This document shows, one piece after another, positions 24,666 to 32,572 of a stretch of 64,000 nucleotides of DNA; within the stretch, counting starts at the first letter, position 1; the number at the start of each line of letters is the position of its first letter. The stretch is from Kuenenia sp039794105. GTDB lineage: Bacteria > Planctomycetota > Brocadiia > Brocadiales > Brocadiaceae. Below the pieces are notes generated by a model. The model did no database searches and was not told the DNA's origin. It worked only from the letters and a program-made list of their open reading frames with translations. Location of the stretch: the NCBI RefSeq assembly GCF_039794105.1, contig NZ_JBDIWA010000002.1:62001-126000 (forward strand), read 5' to 3'. Both the position numbers and the translations under genes were made by a program.

Positions 24666-25288
24666 ATGAAAGAATCAATTTATATTTAAACATCGGTGGT
24701 GAGTTAATACGTTTCTAAGCCCAGCCGTGATATTATAGTACTTGCTCATCAGCAGATTACATCGGAGTGGTGGCCAAAGGCCGTTAAGAGATTTGATGTT
24801 TATATCTCAGAGGTTGTTGTCGAGGAGGCCGCAGCAGGAAACAAAGAATCTGCAGAACAAAGATTAAATGAACTGAAAGGCTTTCCTTATTTGGAGCTAA
24901 CAGAAAAGGTTGAGAAGATAGCCCGGATATATATGGAAAAACTGGGTATTCCCAAAAAGGCTCTTCGTGAGGGAGCATTCCCGATTTTTTGTAAGTGTTC
25001 ATGGAGTCGGGGCAAAACAACCCTGACAGGGTTTGAAACCCTGTCAGGGTTAACACTACGGTACGTTTTATTAAAACATGGCGGTAGTCACAAAAAATCG
25101 GGAATGCACCCCTTCGTGATGCAGCCCATCTTGCTGTAGCATCCGTGCATAATATTGATTATCTTGTTACTTGGAATTGTGTCCATCTTGCAAATGATGA
25201 AATCATCAAGAAGCTCCTGGAGATAAATGAGAAACTTAGTATTAAGACGCCAGTTATTTGTACACCGGAAGAATTAATGGGGGTATAA
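24666..25288 (+). pseudogene. PIN-domain (VapC-like) toxin gene, interrupted
   Basis: The frame from ATG 24666 reads MKESIYI, stop, TSVVS, stop, YVSKPSRDIIVLAHQQ and EWWPKAVKRFDVYISEVVVE, on to GIPKKALR at 24970. After a 141-bp insertion it continues DAAHLAVASVHNIDYLVTWN and ends KTPVICTPEELMGV. Removing the insertion and correcting two TAA codons gives a complete PIN nuclease with its acidic residues (E8 by position, EE, D, D). It is inactive by two nonsense changes and one insertion. Confidence 0.8.
24971..25111. mobile_element. 141-bp MITE (family M1) with 8-bp target duplication
   Basis: The termini GGGAGCATTCCCGATTTTTT and the complement of GGGTGCATTCCCGATTTTTT are inverted. The centre holds a perfect AACCCTGACAGGGTTT hairpin. 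CTTCGTGA flanks it on both sides (24963-24970 and 25112-25119), and the PIN gene reads correctly once one copy and the element are removed. Related copies lie at 39.3-40.0 and 40477-40599. Confidence 0.85.
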
Positions 25289-25291
25289 CGT

Positions 25292-25480
25292 ATGCGGAAG
25301 GATCCAATTGTTCAAGAGGCTCGAAAAGCAGGCGAAGAACTCGCCAGGCAGGCAAACTATAACTTCCATGTCTTTTTTCAAAAACTGCGAAAAAATGAAA
25401 AGGAAGGATTCTTTGCAGTTCCTAAAAGAGTGGTTTCAAAGAAAAGGGTGAAAGTTCCACAGATGCCAGACGTCCGCTAA
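25292..25480 (+). CDS. small protein paired with the PIN gene
   Basis: The 62-aa basic helical product (MRKDPIVQEARKAGEELARQ, then ANYNFHVFFQKLRKNEKEGF) starts 4 bp after the PIN pseudogene stop. Small MxKDPIVEExRxxRE proteins commonly follow PIN-domain genes and probably act as antitoxins. It is intact although its partner is dead. Confidence 0.55.
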   Translation: MRKDPIVQEARKAGEELARQANYNFHVFFQKLRKNEKEGFFAVPKRVVSKKRVKVPQMPDVR

Positions 25481-25989
25481 CCCCCGGTTTTGTGGCTTTA
25501 TTATTGGATTTGGATAAGAAAACCTCACAATTCGTAACACTTTAGTCTTTTTAAACTGGAAATTGTCATTTGTAGTGCGACGAGGTTCGTCGCACTACAT
25601 GGTAGAGACAGGTTTCAAACCTGTCTCTACTTAGATATCTCAAGTGAGGCACGAGCCGCAACCGTTTATATACTCCGCCCCTACGCTTACGGCAAGCAGC
25701 GCTATTATTGTAATTTTTCAAAAAAATAAAGTGTTACGCGTTTTTACTTTTTCAAAGGACTAAAGTGTTGCCACAATTCTAAATTCGTTGTTCGATATTC
25801 ATTATTCAATACATGGTTAAATTGATTCGTCATTTTAAGCAAAGGTGAACAAGAGATTTGGTAACGGCATTTCCGGGAACATCCGATTTCAAATGAAATA
25901 TTTGTTTCATGAAATTAATTCCCTTGTGTAATATTGTGGCAAAATAGGAATCATCGTTAATCTCTGCTTATTCCGGAAAGGAGCTAAGA
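25481..25989. other. 509-bp spacer of hairpin repeats
   Basis: No gene is visible. CGTAACACTTTAGT ends (25533 and 25738) bound about 206 bp containing GTAGTGCGACGAGG (about 25575-25601) and GTAGAGACAGGTTTC (about 25602-25631) hairpins. A further half end lies at 25738-25775. The last 200 bp hold nothing recognisable except AAAGGAG before the next gene. Confidence 0.6.
25533..25738. repeat. inverted-repeat element with CGTAACACTTTA ends
   Basis: The left CGTAACACTTTAGTCTTTTT and right complement CGTAACACTTTATTTTTTTG resemble the ends of 23212-23289. The interior is made of two unrelated perfect hairpins. It is non-coding. Confidence 0.55.
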
Positions 25990-26175
25990 ATGCAAATTTT
26001 TTTGAATGCGCCTCAAAGTTTCGAAAACCTGTCAATACAAGAAAAAGAGCATTTGATTCAAGAATTACAACAGGAATTGATGATTAGATCGGAGATGATT
26101 GAGGGTTTCAAAAAACCTGTAGAGGATTTCGAGGATTGGGAAAAATTAGGATTTGAGGACGAAGAATGGAACTGA
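25990..26175 (+). CDS. antitoxin of a second MazF/PemK-like pair
   Basis: The 61-aa acidic helical product (LSIQEKEHLIQELQQELMIR, tail EDWEKLGFEDEEWN) starts after AAAGGAG at proper spacing. Its last 10 bases overlap the toxin start. The acidic C-terminus fits toxin binding. No DNA-binding domain is obvious. Confidence 0.65.
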   Translation: MQIFLNAPQSFENLSIQEKEHLIQELQQELMIRSEMIEGFKKPVEDFEDWEKLGFEDEEWN

Positions 26176-26504
26176 AAAAAGGCGATATTGTTCTCGTCCA
26201 AGCCCCCGCTAACCCTTCAGGCACTGAGATTCAAAAAACACGGCCAGCCGTTGTTGTTTCCCCAAAAGAAATGGCTATACACGGCAATCGTGCCATTGTT
26301 ATTCCAATTACCGGCAATGTAAGTAAAATCTATCCTTTTGAGTTCCTGATTAAATCAAAATATTTGTCCAACGAGTCTAAGGGTTGCTGCGACCAAATTC
26401 AAACCGTAAGTACAAAGAGAATCATAAAAAAATATGGAGACATTTCAAATTCAGAAATGGAATCACTTGATAAGGCTTTGAAAAATATCTTACGATTAGA
26501 ATAG
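26166..26504 (+). CDS. MazF/PemK-like toxin
   Basis: The 112-aa product has LKKGDIVLVQAPANPSGTEI then QKTRPAVVVSPKE, the RPxVVVS strand of the MazF fold, with IVIPITGN and SKGCCDQIQTVSTKRIIKKY further on. It is predicted to be an mRNA endonuclease held by the coupled antitoxin. It sits directly before the ABC-3C-like cassette. Confidence 0.8.
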   Translation: MELKKGDIVLVQAPANPSGTEIQKTRPAVVVSPKEMAIHGNRAIVIPITGNVSKIYPFEFLIKSKYLSNESKGCCDQIQTVSTKRIIKKYGDISNSEMESLDKALKNILRLE

Positions 26505-26546
26505 AAAGGCACTTTTTTATTTTCCACTGTTTTTTATCCATTAAAT

Positions 26547-26625
26547 AAAACAAGGCGCTTATTATAGCAATTAGGGAGCAGGTACTGAGATTAAATTTGA
26601 CGTAAAAGTAGGACATGAATAATTT
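26547..26625. repeat. direct repeat flanking the ABC-3C-like genes (left)
   Basis: AAAACAAGGCGCTTATTATA and about 60 further bases recur almost unchanged at 29626-29705, and more divergently at 30323-30398. The two closest copies bracket the three-gene system exactly. They could be long attC-like sites or recombination scars. Confidence 0.75.
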
Positions 26626-26658
26626 GGAAAATAGAATATAGACGGAGATGATAAAAGG

Positions 26659-27561
26659 ATGAATATTCAAGAAAAAACACTTGCTCGGCAATTATTTCAA
26701 AATAAAATATTAAAGGCTGACGGGCAGGCATTTGAAGATATATTCACTGCAATTATGAATTATGCAGAAGCAGACTTTAGGTCTATAAAACCATGGGGAA
26801 GCATCGGTGATAGAAAAAATGATGGGTACATAAAAACTAAGGGTACATATTATCAGGTATACGCCCCCGAAGAGATAAGAAAGTCTTATCCAGATGCAGT
26901 CGACAAATTGAAAACCGATTTTGACGGTTTAAAGTCTCACTGGAATCCAATAAATGAGTTTTACTTTGTTGTTAATGATAAATACAAAGGAGTAAATGCT
27001 GCTTGCGAGCAAGCAATTCAAGAACTAAAAGAAAAGCATAATTTGAATAACGCAGGATTTTTAACTGCAAAAGATATGGAGAACAGACTTTTCACACTCG
27101 ACGACGACCAAATATTTTTGATAACTGGAAATATTCCAGATCCTGCTACTATTAAACGGTTAGATTATTCAATCCTAAATGAAGTAATTGGGCATATCAT
27201 GCAATTACCTTTAAACAAAAGTGTTAGTTCTCAGATAATTTTGCCAAATTTTGATAAAAAAATTAAATTTAACAATTTGTCAGAACTCGTAGCTAACTTG
27301 CTTGACCATGGTTGTTTTCAATTACACACCCTCAAAGAATATCTGTCTAACAACAGTGACTTCCTTGCTGATGCTTTACGGAACAAAATGAATGAGATTT
27401 ATACTCAAGAAAAAAATGAAAAAAGTGGAGACGATTTATTTTGGGCTATAGTCAATTATGCAAGCCCGAAAGCGGAGCAGATGTATCAGACCTCGGTTAT
27501 TGTCATAATGTCAAAGTATTTTGAGACCTGTGATATATTTGAAGAACCTCTGCGGGAGTGA
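26659..27561 (+). CDS. ABC-3C-like system effector component, predicted nuclease fold
   Basis: The 300-aa soluble protein has an N-terminal region with AFEDIFTAIMNYAEADFRSI and GSIGDRKNDGYIKTKGTYYQ then VYAPEE. An acidic/DG motif followed by a strand with Q resembles the (G)xxDGR...QcK arrangement of restriction-endonuclease-like domains in this system class, but a canonical lysine after Q is not evident. The C-terminal half is helical. It is the first of three overlapping genes and probably the effector controlled by the DUF2326 ATPase. Assignment rests on context and pattern. Confidence 0.55.
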   Translation: MNIQEKTLARQLFQNKILKADGQAFEDIFTAIMNYAEADFRSIKPWGSIGDRKNDGYIKTKGTYYQVYAPEEIRKSYPDAVDKLKTDFDGLKSHWNPINEFYFVVNDKYKGVNAACEQAIQELKEKHNLNNAGFLTAKDMENRLFTLDDDQIFLITGNIPDPATIKRLDYSILNEVIGHIMQLPLNKSVSSQIILPNFDKKIKFNNLSELVANLLDHGCFQLHTLKEYLSNNSDFLADALRNKMNEIYTQEKNEKSGDDLFWAIVNYASPKAEQMYQTSVIVIMSKYFETCDIFEEPLRE

Positions 27562-27809
27562 TCAAAATGATAATTCCAACAAAGCATACCAATTTTTCAG
27601 AATCTTTGCTTGGTTTTGGCAGTTATATTTTAACTAGACTGGAGTCCCCAGAATCTATTGATTATTTATGGAACCAGTATCAGGTTGATTATAGGAACAA
27701 AATATATTTCTCAAAACAAAGTTTTGATAATCTATTGCTAACAATAGTTTTTCTTCATTCAATAGGTGCTGTTAATGAACAAAATGGAGTGATAATAAAA
27801 TGCAGTTAA
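27558..27809 (+). CDS. ABC-3C-like middle component (small)
   Basis: The 83-aa product (SESLLGFGSYILTRLESPES, then IDYLWNQYQ and NLLLTIVFLHSIGAV) has the short winged-helix-like pattern of ABC-3C middle components. It overlaps the upstream gene by 4 bp and the downstream gene by 10 bp. Size and order (effector, small middle, coiled-coil ATPase) fit the published ABC three-component organisation. A second possible start is ATG 27567. Confidence 0.55.
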   Translation: MIKMIIPTKHTNFSESLLGFGSYILTRLESPESIDYLWNQYQVDYRNKIYFSKQSFDNLLLTIVFLHSIGAVNEQNGVIIKCS

Positions 27810-29536
27810 TAAAAGTTTACTCCAATCAGGCAAGTTTTAGGACTGTTGAATTCAACCGGACCGGACTTAGCTTTGTTGTCGCAAAACAGAAAAATCCGGA
27901 GGCGAGTGAAAAAGGTAAAACCTATAATGGAGTTGGGAAATCCTTACTGGTGCGTATTATTCATTTTTGTCTCGGAGCAAGGGTGAAAGATTATAAAACA
28001 TTCTGTGAGAAATTACCGGGCTGGGAATTTTTTGTTGATTTTGAAATATGCCTCAATAAATATACAGCCAGAAGGGTAACGGATGAACCTGAAAAAATAT
28101 TTTTGAATAACGAAGAATTGTCTATAAAAAAGTTTAATAACAAGATGAGTACATTATGTTTTGATATTCCCAATGGGATTTCTTTTTTATCCTTCCGTTC
28201 TCTAATTCCTTTTTTTATAAGACCCAAAAAAGAATCATATATTGCGTATAATAGGCCTGGAAAAACCGGCAGTGATTATCAGGCTTGGCTTTATAATGTT
28301 TTTTTGTTAGGACTTGATGTTTTTCTCACACAAAAGAAATATGATATCAGAAAAGAACAGGAACGGATAAAAGAGTTAGAAAAGAATTTTAAAAAAGATT
28401 CTTTATTGAGAGATTTTTTTACGGGAAATAAAGATGTTGCCTTAACTATTGTTGATATTGAAGAGCGAATAAAACGGCTTGATGATGATTTAAGTAATTT
28501 CAGAGTAGCGGAGGATTATAATGAAGTTCAGCTCGAGGCGGATAAAGTAGAAAATGAGCTATTTACATTAAGCAATAGCGTTATAATGCTACAAAACAAT
28601 ATAGAGAATATTAGTAAAAATTTGAAATTTTCCCCTGACATGAATAAAGAGGATATTAAAACTATCTACAGTGAATCAAAGATTTATTTTGCTGAAAATA
28701 TGACCAAGACGTTAGATGATCTGGAAAATTTTTACGTGAAATTAATTTCTAACCGTAAAAGAAGGCTGCTTGAACAACAAAACAAATTGAAGTTAGAACA
28801 ACAGCATAAACAGGCTGAAGTCGAAAGATTGCAGAAAGAGCTTGATAAATTAATGCAGTACCTCGGAGAACATCAGGCGCTGGATCTTTTTGTCAGCATC
28901 AGCAACAAAAGCGCTGAGTTAAAAGCAGAACGTGACAGTCTTAAAAAGTATCAGGAGCTTCAATCAGAATACAAAACGAAAGAGAGGCAGTCCGAAAAAA
29001 ATCTGTTGGAACTTAACGAAGTAACTGAAAACTATTTAAAAGAAATCGAATCAGACACCATTGAGTTGCGAGACTATTTTAGAAGTCTCTCGAAAATATT
29101 CTACCCAGATAGCGTTGCAGGGATCACCATAGAGAATAATGATGGGGATAATCAGTTGCGTTTTAATATTGATGCTAGAATCGAATCCGATGCTTCTGAC
29201 GGAATCAATAATGTTAAAATCTTCTGTTATGATTTAACTATATTATTTAAAGGTCACAATCATAATATCAACTTTGTTTTTCATGATAGCAGGCTTTTTG
29301 ACGGTACTGATGAAAGGCAAAAAACAGATATATTTAAAACCGTTTATCAAAAGTTTGCAGGCGTAGGTAAACAATATATTGCAACGGTAAATCAGAATCA
29401 GCTTGATGAAATTAAAAAGTATATAACTGATGAGGAATATAAGAATCTAATTACACAGAATACAGTATTAACCCTTACGGATGAGTTAGATTCAGAGAAA
29501 TTGCTGGGTATCAAAGTAGATTTAGGAGAAAAATAA
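27800..29536 (+). CDS. DUF2326-type SMC-like ATPase of an ABC-3C-like system
   Basis: The 578-aa product has an N-terminal P-loop KTYNGVGKSLLVRIIHFCLG near residue 45 and a long coiled coil (about 170-430). The C-terminal ATPase half carries NINFVFHDSRLFDG (Walker B/D-loop region) and an ATVNQNQL strand. This split head plus coiled coil is the SMC/RecN plan, and DUF2326 proteins are the ATPase of ABC three-component conflict systems. It is inferred to sense foreign nucleoprotein and switch on the upstream effector. Confidence 0.7.
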   Translation: MQLIKVYSNQASFRTVEFNRTGLSFVVAKQKNPEASEKGKTYNGVGKSLLVRIIHFCLGARVKDYKTFCEKLPGWEFFVDFEICLNKYTARRVTDEPEKIFLNNEELSIKKFNNKMSTLCFDIPNGISFLSFRSLIPFFIRPKKESYIAYNRPGKTGSDYQAWLYNVFLLGLDVFLTQKKYDIRKEQERIKELEKNFKKDSLLRDFFTGNKDVALTIVDIEERIKRLDDDLSNFRVAEDYNEVQLEADKVENELFTLSNSVIMLQNNIENISKNLKFSPDMNKEDIKTIYSESKIYFAENMTKTLDDLENFYVKLISNRKRRLLEQQNKLKLEQQHKQAEVERLQKELDKLMQYLGEHQALDLFVSISNKSAELKAERDSLKKYQELQSEYKTKERQSEKNLLELNEVTENYLKEIESDTIELRDYFRSLSKIFYPDSVAGITIENNDGDNQLRFNIDARIESDASDGINNVKIFCYDLTILFKGHNHNINFVFHDSRLFDGTDERQKTDIFKTVYQKFAGVGKQYIATVNQNQLDEIKKYITDEEYKNLITQNTVLTLTDELDSEKLLGIKVDLGEK

Positions 29537-29625
29537 TTTATATGAGGGAATATCGTCAAAGAAGTATTGAAAGAATCGCTACCAAGTCGTTCAACCGGAC
29601 ATTTTTCCGGCTTTTATCGCTACGT

Positions 29626-29705
29626 AAAACAAGGCGCTTATGATAGCAATTAGGGAGCAGGTACTGAGATTAAATTTGACGTAAACGTAGGGCATGAATA
29701 ATTTA
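29626..29705. repeat. direct repeat flanking the ABC-3C-like genes (right)
   Basis: It is near-identical to 26547-26625. To its left, from about 29580, CAAGTCGTTCAACCGGAC and a CCGG hairpin look like the left half of a long attC site. R' would be a degenerate CGTAGGGC near 29,687. Pairing of the outer boxes is weak. Confidence 0.6.
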
Positions 29706-29772
29706 ATTTGTTGGGTCTCGCTTTACTCAACCCAACCTGCACAACGATAATTAAATCAAAAAGAGATGAAAC

Positions 29773-30069
29773 ATGCTTTTGTTTGATTGGAATCCAATCA
29801 AGGCGGGAAGGAATATAAATATTCACGGCGTATCTTTTGATGAGGCAAGCACTGCTTTCAAAGATATCCTGTCATTAACGATTTATGATCCTTTGCACTC
29901 TGACGAAGAGGACAGGTTCATTTTAATTGGAAATTCCTGTAAAAATCGTCTATTGGTAATTGTTCATACGGAAAGAGAAGATAAAATCAGAATAATCAGC
30001 GCAAGAAAAACAACAAAAAACGAAAGGAAACAATATGAAGAGAATGCAAAAAGATCCAGACATGCTTGA
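29773..30069 (+). CDS. brnT: BrnT-like toxin, copy 1
   Basis: The 98-aa ribonuclease-fold toxin has FDWNPIKAGRNINIHGVSFD at its start (the WDxxKxxxNxxKHGVxF family pattern), then RFILIGNSCKNRLLVIVHTE and IRIISARKTTKNERK. BrnT is a RelE-like mRNA-targeting toxin neutralised by BrnA. The 3' end overlaps brnA by 35 bp. Confidence 0.88.
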   Translation: MLLFDWNPIKAGRNINIHGVSFDEASTAFKDILSLTIYDPLHSDEEDRFILIGNSCKNRLLVIVHTEREDKIRIISARKTTKNERKQYEENAKRSRHA

Positions 30070-30280
30070 AGAATATGATTTCAGCAAAGGGATTCAGGGA
30101 AAATATGCAAAAAAATACAATGAAGGAACAAATGTCGTGGTTATAGATCCGGATGTTGCAAAGTTTTTTCCTGACCACGACTCTGTAAATGAGGCATTGA
30201 GATCATTAACCGAAATTATTAAAAGGCAAAAAAGGACGCCCAAAAAGTCCCCCCATCGGACGGTTGATAGCCGACGCTGA
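30035..30280 (+). CDS. brnA: BrnA-like antitoxin, copy 1
   Basis: The 81-aa product (MLEEYDFSKGIQGKYAKKYN, then EGTNVVVIDPDVAKFFPDHD) has the BrnA layout: a toxin-binding N-terminus, then a ribbon-helix-helix-type DNA-binding region. It starts within brnT. Its 5' part is duplicated at 23290-23433. The GTCTAAC at its end may be an attC outer box. Confidence 0.82.
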   Translation: MKRMQKDPDMLEEYDFSKGIQGKYAKKYNEGTNVVVIDPDVAKFFPDHDSVNEALRSLTEIIKRQKRTPKKSPHRTVDSRR

Positions 30281-30641
30281 GTCTAACCGTTGAGTGACCA
30301 TATTCCAGCTTCATCGCTACTTAAAACAAGGTGATTATGACAGCGATTGGGCGGCAGTACTGAGATTAAATGTGATGGGAAGGTTAGAACATGAATTCGC
30401 TTTACTCAACTCAACCTTATACACAACTACACAATTGCCATAGGATAGGAGTGAGGTTTTTAATGCCGATCCGCATAAGATACCAAGAGAACAAATACCA
30501 GGCGACGCAAGTGGTTGGGCATACAGGCTATCGTAGCAGTATTCGCGGTTTCAAAGGCATGTTATATGGATCAGAAACCGGTGATCCGCATACTATGCGG
30601 ATCGGTCTAATTATTGTTATCCTAAAAAATGGAGTTTTGAA
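30281..30641. other. 361-bp spacer with divergent repeat copy
   Basis: No credible gene. GAGTCTAACCGTTGAGTGACC follows brnA. The repeat found at 26547 and 29626 recurs at 30323-30398 in divergent form, ending GGTTAGAACATG. A CGATCCGCATA palindrome lies near 30,590-30,606. A 89-codon open frame (30391-30660) overlaps the protease start and lacks a family pattern. Confidence 0.5.
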
Positions 30642-31295
30642 ATGCCATACACATCTCTAACGAACGTCGTTTTTGCTGTTGGTCGTATCACCCCCAATGG
30701 CGTATCGCTTCTGGGAACTGCAACACTTCTAAGCGAAGCAGGTAAATTTGTGACGGCAGTTCACGTAACAAACAAAGACGACCAAAACCTTGTTGTTATC
30801 CTTCGACCATATGGATCGATTCATGATTATCAAGATACCTCTGACACAAAAGTTAATACAATTCCGGTGCGTATCGAGGCTATCGATCCATTTTTTGACC
30901 TTTGCATTTTAAAGGCTGAAACAGATGCTAAATCGAATATAACTATAGGAAGCACTGATAGCTTACATGTTGGCAGCTTAGTGGACATTTTTGGTTATCC
31001 TCATGCAGACCATGGGCGCTTAGTTCTAACTCAGCAACACACTCAGATTGGTGCTCGTATTCTGATCAAAAATTGTGAAGTCAAAACCAAGCACGTTGTA
31101 TTAAACATTCAGGCTCGTCCAGGTCAATCAGGGGGGCCTATATTCTCAATCGAGACTAAATCTTTAGTTGCCATATTAATTGGATCTTACGCACCTGGGG
31201 GCGGTGGTGGTATCTCTCTTGGGGGTGTTGATCCACACACGCTTCATCAAACAACCCATGCAATTTCCGCAGAATATGTAAAGGATTTGTCATGA
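30642..31295 (+). CDS. trypsin-like serine protease, intracellular
   Basis: The 217-aa product has the chymotrypsin/HtrA-type triad in order: His in KFVTAVHVTNK (about residue 42), Asp in DPFFDLCILKA (about 86), Ser in RPGQSGGPIF (about 166). No signal peptide and no PDZ domain are present, so it should act in the cytoplasm. A glycine-rich loop (GGGGGISLGG) follows the catalytic serine. The stop overlaps the start of a membrane-associated partner gene. An attC-like site follows the pair. A regulated protease in a conflict module is inferred; no specific named system is recognised. Confidence 0.75.
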   Translation: MPYTSLTNVVFAVGRITPNGVSLLGTATLLSEAGKFVTAVHVTNKDDQNLVVILRPYGSIHDYQDTSDTKVNTIPVRIEAIDPFFDLCILKAETDAKSNITIGSTDSLHVGSLVDIFGYPHADHGRLVLTQQHTQIGARILIKNCEVKTKHVVLNIQARPGQSGGPIFSIETKSLVAILIGSYAPGGGGGISLGGVDPHTLHQTTHAISAEYVKDLS

Positions 31296-31744
31296 GCTTT
31301 GAAGAACAAGTCAATCCTCTTTTTCAAATTGATGAAGAAAGCTGGTTAACTGCTTTACCCCCATATCAACAAAGGCGCATAAAACAACTTTTAGAGTCAT
31401 CAGATTCTTATGAAGATGCAGCTAAAAAATGGCTTACCGCAATTCCAGAAAACACTTTTCCATTTGCTGCTGAAAAAGGCAAAAGCATATTTTTCGAAAA
31501 GGTTTGGAATGAGGTAGAGAAGTTTTTATGCGGAGATGAGGCATACGCAAAAGAGCGAAAAGAGTTGGTTTCTGCCACTGAAGTTATTCATACAACTTTA
31601 GTTAGTTCACTTTCATTAGCTATTGCTCCGGTAATTGGAACTGCTTCAGCATATGTGACACCGGTTGTCGTCCTTATTTTTATGACAATGGGAAAAATTT
31701 CGCTCAATGCATGGTGCCAAATGCGAATGGAGCAGAAAAAATGA
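31292..31744 (+). CDS. protease-linked protein with C-terminal membrane segment
   Basis: The 150-aa product has a soluble acidic N-terminal region (residues 1-95, helical, with LPPYQQRRIKQLLES and SYEDAAKKWLTA). A hydrophobic stretch follows at about 104-137 (SLSLAIAPVIGTASAYVTPV, then VVLIFMTMG), probably one hairpin or one to two helices. The ATGA overlap couples it to the trypsin-like gene. I do not recognise the family. It could be the protease's substrate, regulator or membrane-active effector. Confidence 0.65.
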   Translation: MSFEEQVNPLFQIDEESWLTALPPYQQRRIKQLLESSDSYEDAAKKWLTAIPENTFPFAAEKGKSIFFEKVWNEVEKFLCGDEAYAKERKELVSATEVIHTTLVSSLSLAIAPVIGTASAYVTPVVVLIFMTMGKISLNAWCQMRMEQKK

Positions 31745-31755
31745 TTATTTAAAAA

Positions 31756-31817
31756 GGATAACAACGGCATTAAGGGCAACGGCAAAAAGCTGCCGCGCCT
31801 TATGCCGGGCGTTAGCC
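31756..31817 (+). other. attC-like recombination site (best formed)
   Basis: R'' GGATAAC (31756-31762) pairs with R' GTTAGCC (31811-31817). L'' CGGCATTAAGG pairs with CCTTATGCCG with a bulged base. The centre forms CGGCA/TGCCG. This is the canonical 60-bp attC fold, placed 11 bp after the protease partner's stop. Confidence 0.65.
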
Positions 31818-31859
31818 CACTAAAGCGACGTATTATTCAGACGCAAAGGGACGTTGTAA

Positions 31860-32132
31860 ATGAAACTTACTGATACTGAAAAACGCGAAATACTGAAACT
31901 TATTGAAGCGGATAAGCCGCTACCCGATAAGTACCGCTTTATGCTCTTTGACGACAAGCGTGAGGTGGAACTGGTCTGGAATGGCAAGACCAGCGAAGTG
32001 ACTAATATCGTTCTGCCTTTTCAGGTGGACGAACCGCGTAGTTCTAAACCGCTAATGTACGCCAATAAACGCGAATCTGAAAAAACTATTGGCGATCATT
32101 CGCGTACATTCGCGGTTAACTATCATACTTGA
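31860..32132 (+). CDS. second free-standing Mod N-terminal domain
   Basis: The 90-aa product MKLTDTEKREILKLIEADKP, LPDKYRFMLFDDKREVELVW is nearly identical to the start of the methylase at 32.9 kb and to the 24.2-kb copy. It also passes into the palindromic repeat. The sequence after its stop matches that after the 24.2-kb copy (GACTC..TTGAAAAA.GGCTAAGATTC), so these two are the same unit, distinct from full-length mod. It is followed by an attC-like site, so it behaves as its own cassette. Function unknown. Confidence 0.5.
   Translation: MKLTDTEKREILKLIEADKPLPDKYRFMLFDDKREVELVWNGKTSEVTNIVLPFQVDEPRSSKPLMYANKRESEKTIGDHSRTFAVNYHT
32048..32117. repeat. palindromic GCTAATG repeat, copy b
   Basis: CCGCTAATGTACGCCAATAA and the complementary CGCGTACATTCGCGG arm flank a short loop. 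It is the same family as 24383-24452 and is read in frame by the mini-gene. Confidence 0.65.
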
Positions 32133-32212
32133 TTATTGACTCGGTTGAAAAATGGCTAAGATTCACATATCTCCGGGGGAGTTCGAGTTGTGCGTTTTTG
32201 AGAACTTTAAAA

Positions 32213-32273
32213 ACCTAACAAATCATTGAAGCAGACAGTAAAAGGTGCTACTTGTTTAATTCGGTCGTTAGTT
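32213..32273 (+). other. attC-like recombination site
   Basis: R'' ACCTAAC (32213-32219) is near-complementary to R' GTTAGTT (32267-32273). Between them, AAATCATTGAAGC and GTTTAATTCGGTC are typical L-box words with one unpaired G. The length is 61 bp. It closes the cassette carrying the Mod-like mini-gene. Confidence 0.55.
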
Positions 32274-32299
32274 GCCATAAAATGATGATAAAATAAGAC

Positions 32300-32572
32300 A
32301 TGCAATTTGAATGGGATACAGATAAATTCGAATCTAATTTAAAAAAACACGGTATCTCTTTTCATGAGGCTTCAACCGTATTTGGCGACCCATTGGCGAT
32401 AACCTTCAACGATCCGGACCATTCCATACGAGAGCATAGATACCTGACTTTTGGCTGTTCCATAACAGGCCGGTTATTGGTTGTCGTTCATACAGAGCGG
32501 CAAGGTAATACACGAATCATAAGCGCAAGGCGCGCAACAAAAAAAGAGAGGAAAATATATGAAGACGGTTAA
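32300..32572 (+). CDS. brnT: BrnT-like toxin, copy 2
   Basis: The 90-aa product shows FEWDTDKFESNLKKHGISFH, RYLTFGCSITGRLLVVVHTE and TRIISARRATKKERKIYEDG, a textbook BrnT sequence. It is intact, with a complete partner overlapping by 14 bp. It lies between two attC-like sites (32213-32273 and 32764-32835), the arrangement of a single cassette. Confidence 0.92.
   Translation: MQFEWDTDKFESNLKKHGISFHEASTVFGDPLAITFNDPDHSIREHRYLTFGCSITGRLLVVVHTERQGNTRIISARRATKKERKIYEDG

Noticed and set aside
23659..25630. GTAGAGACAGGTTTCAAACC hairpins as a CRISPR repeat
   Set aside because: There are only two isolated copies about 2 kb apart with no regular spacing or spacers.
30391..30660. 89-aa frame before the protease gene
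   Set aside because: It runs across a repeat copy and into the protease start, has no ribosome site and no recognisable motif.
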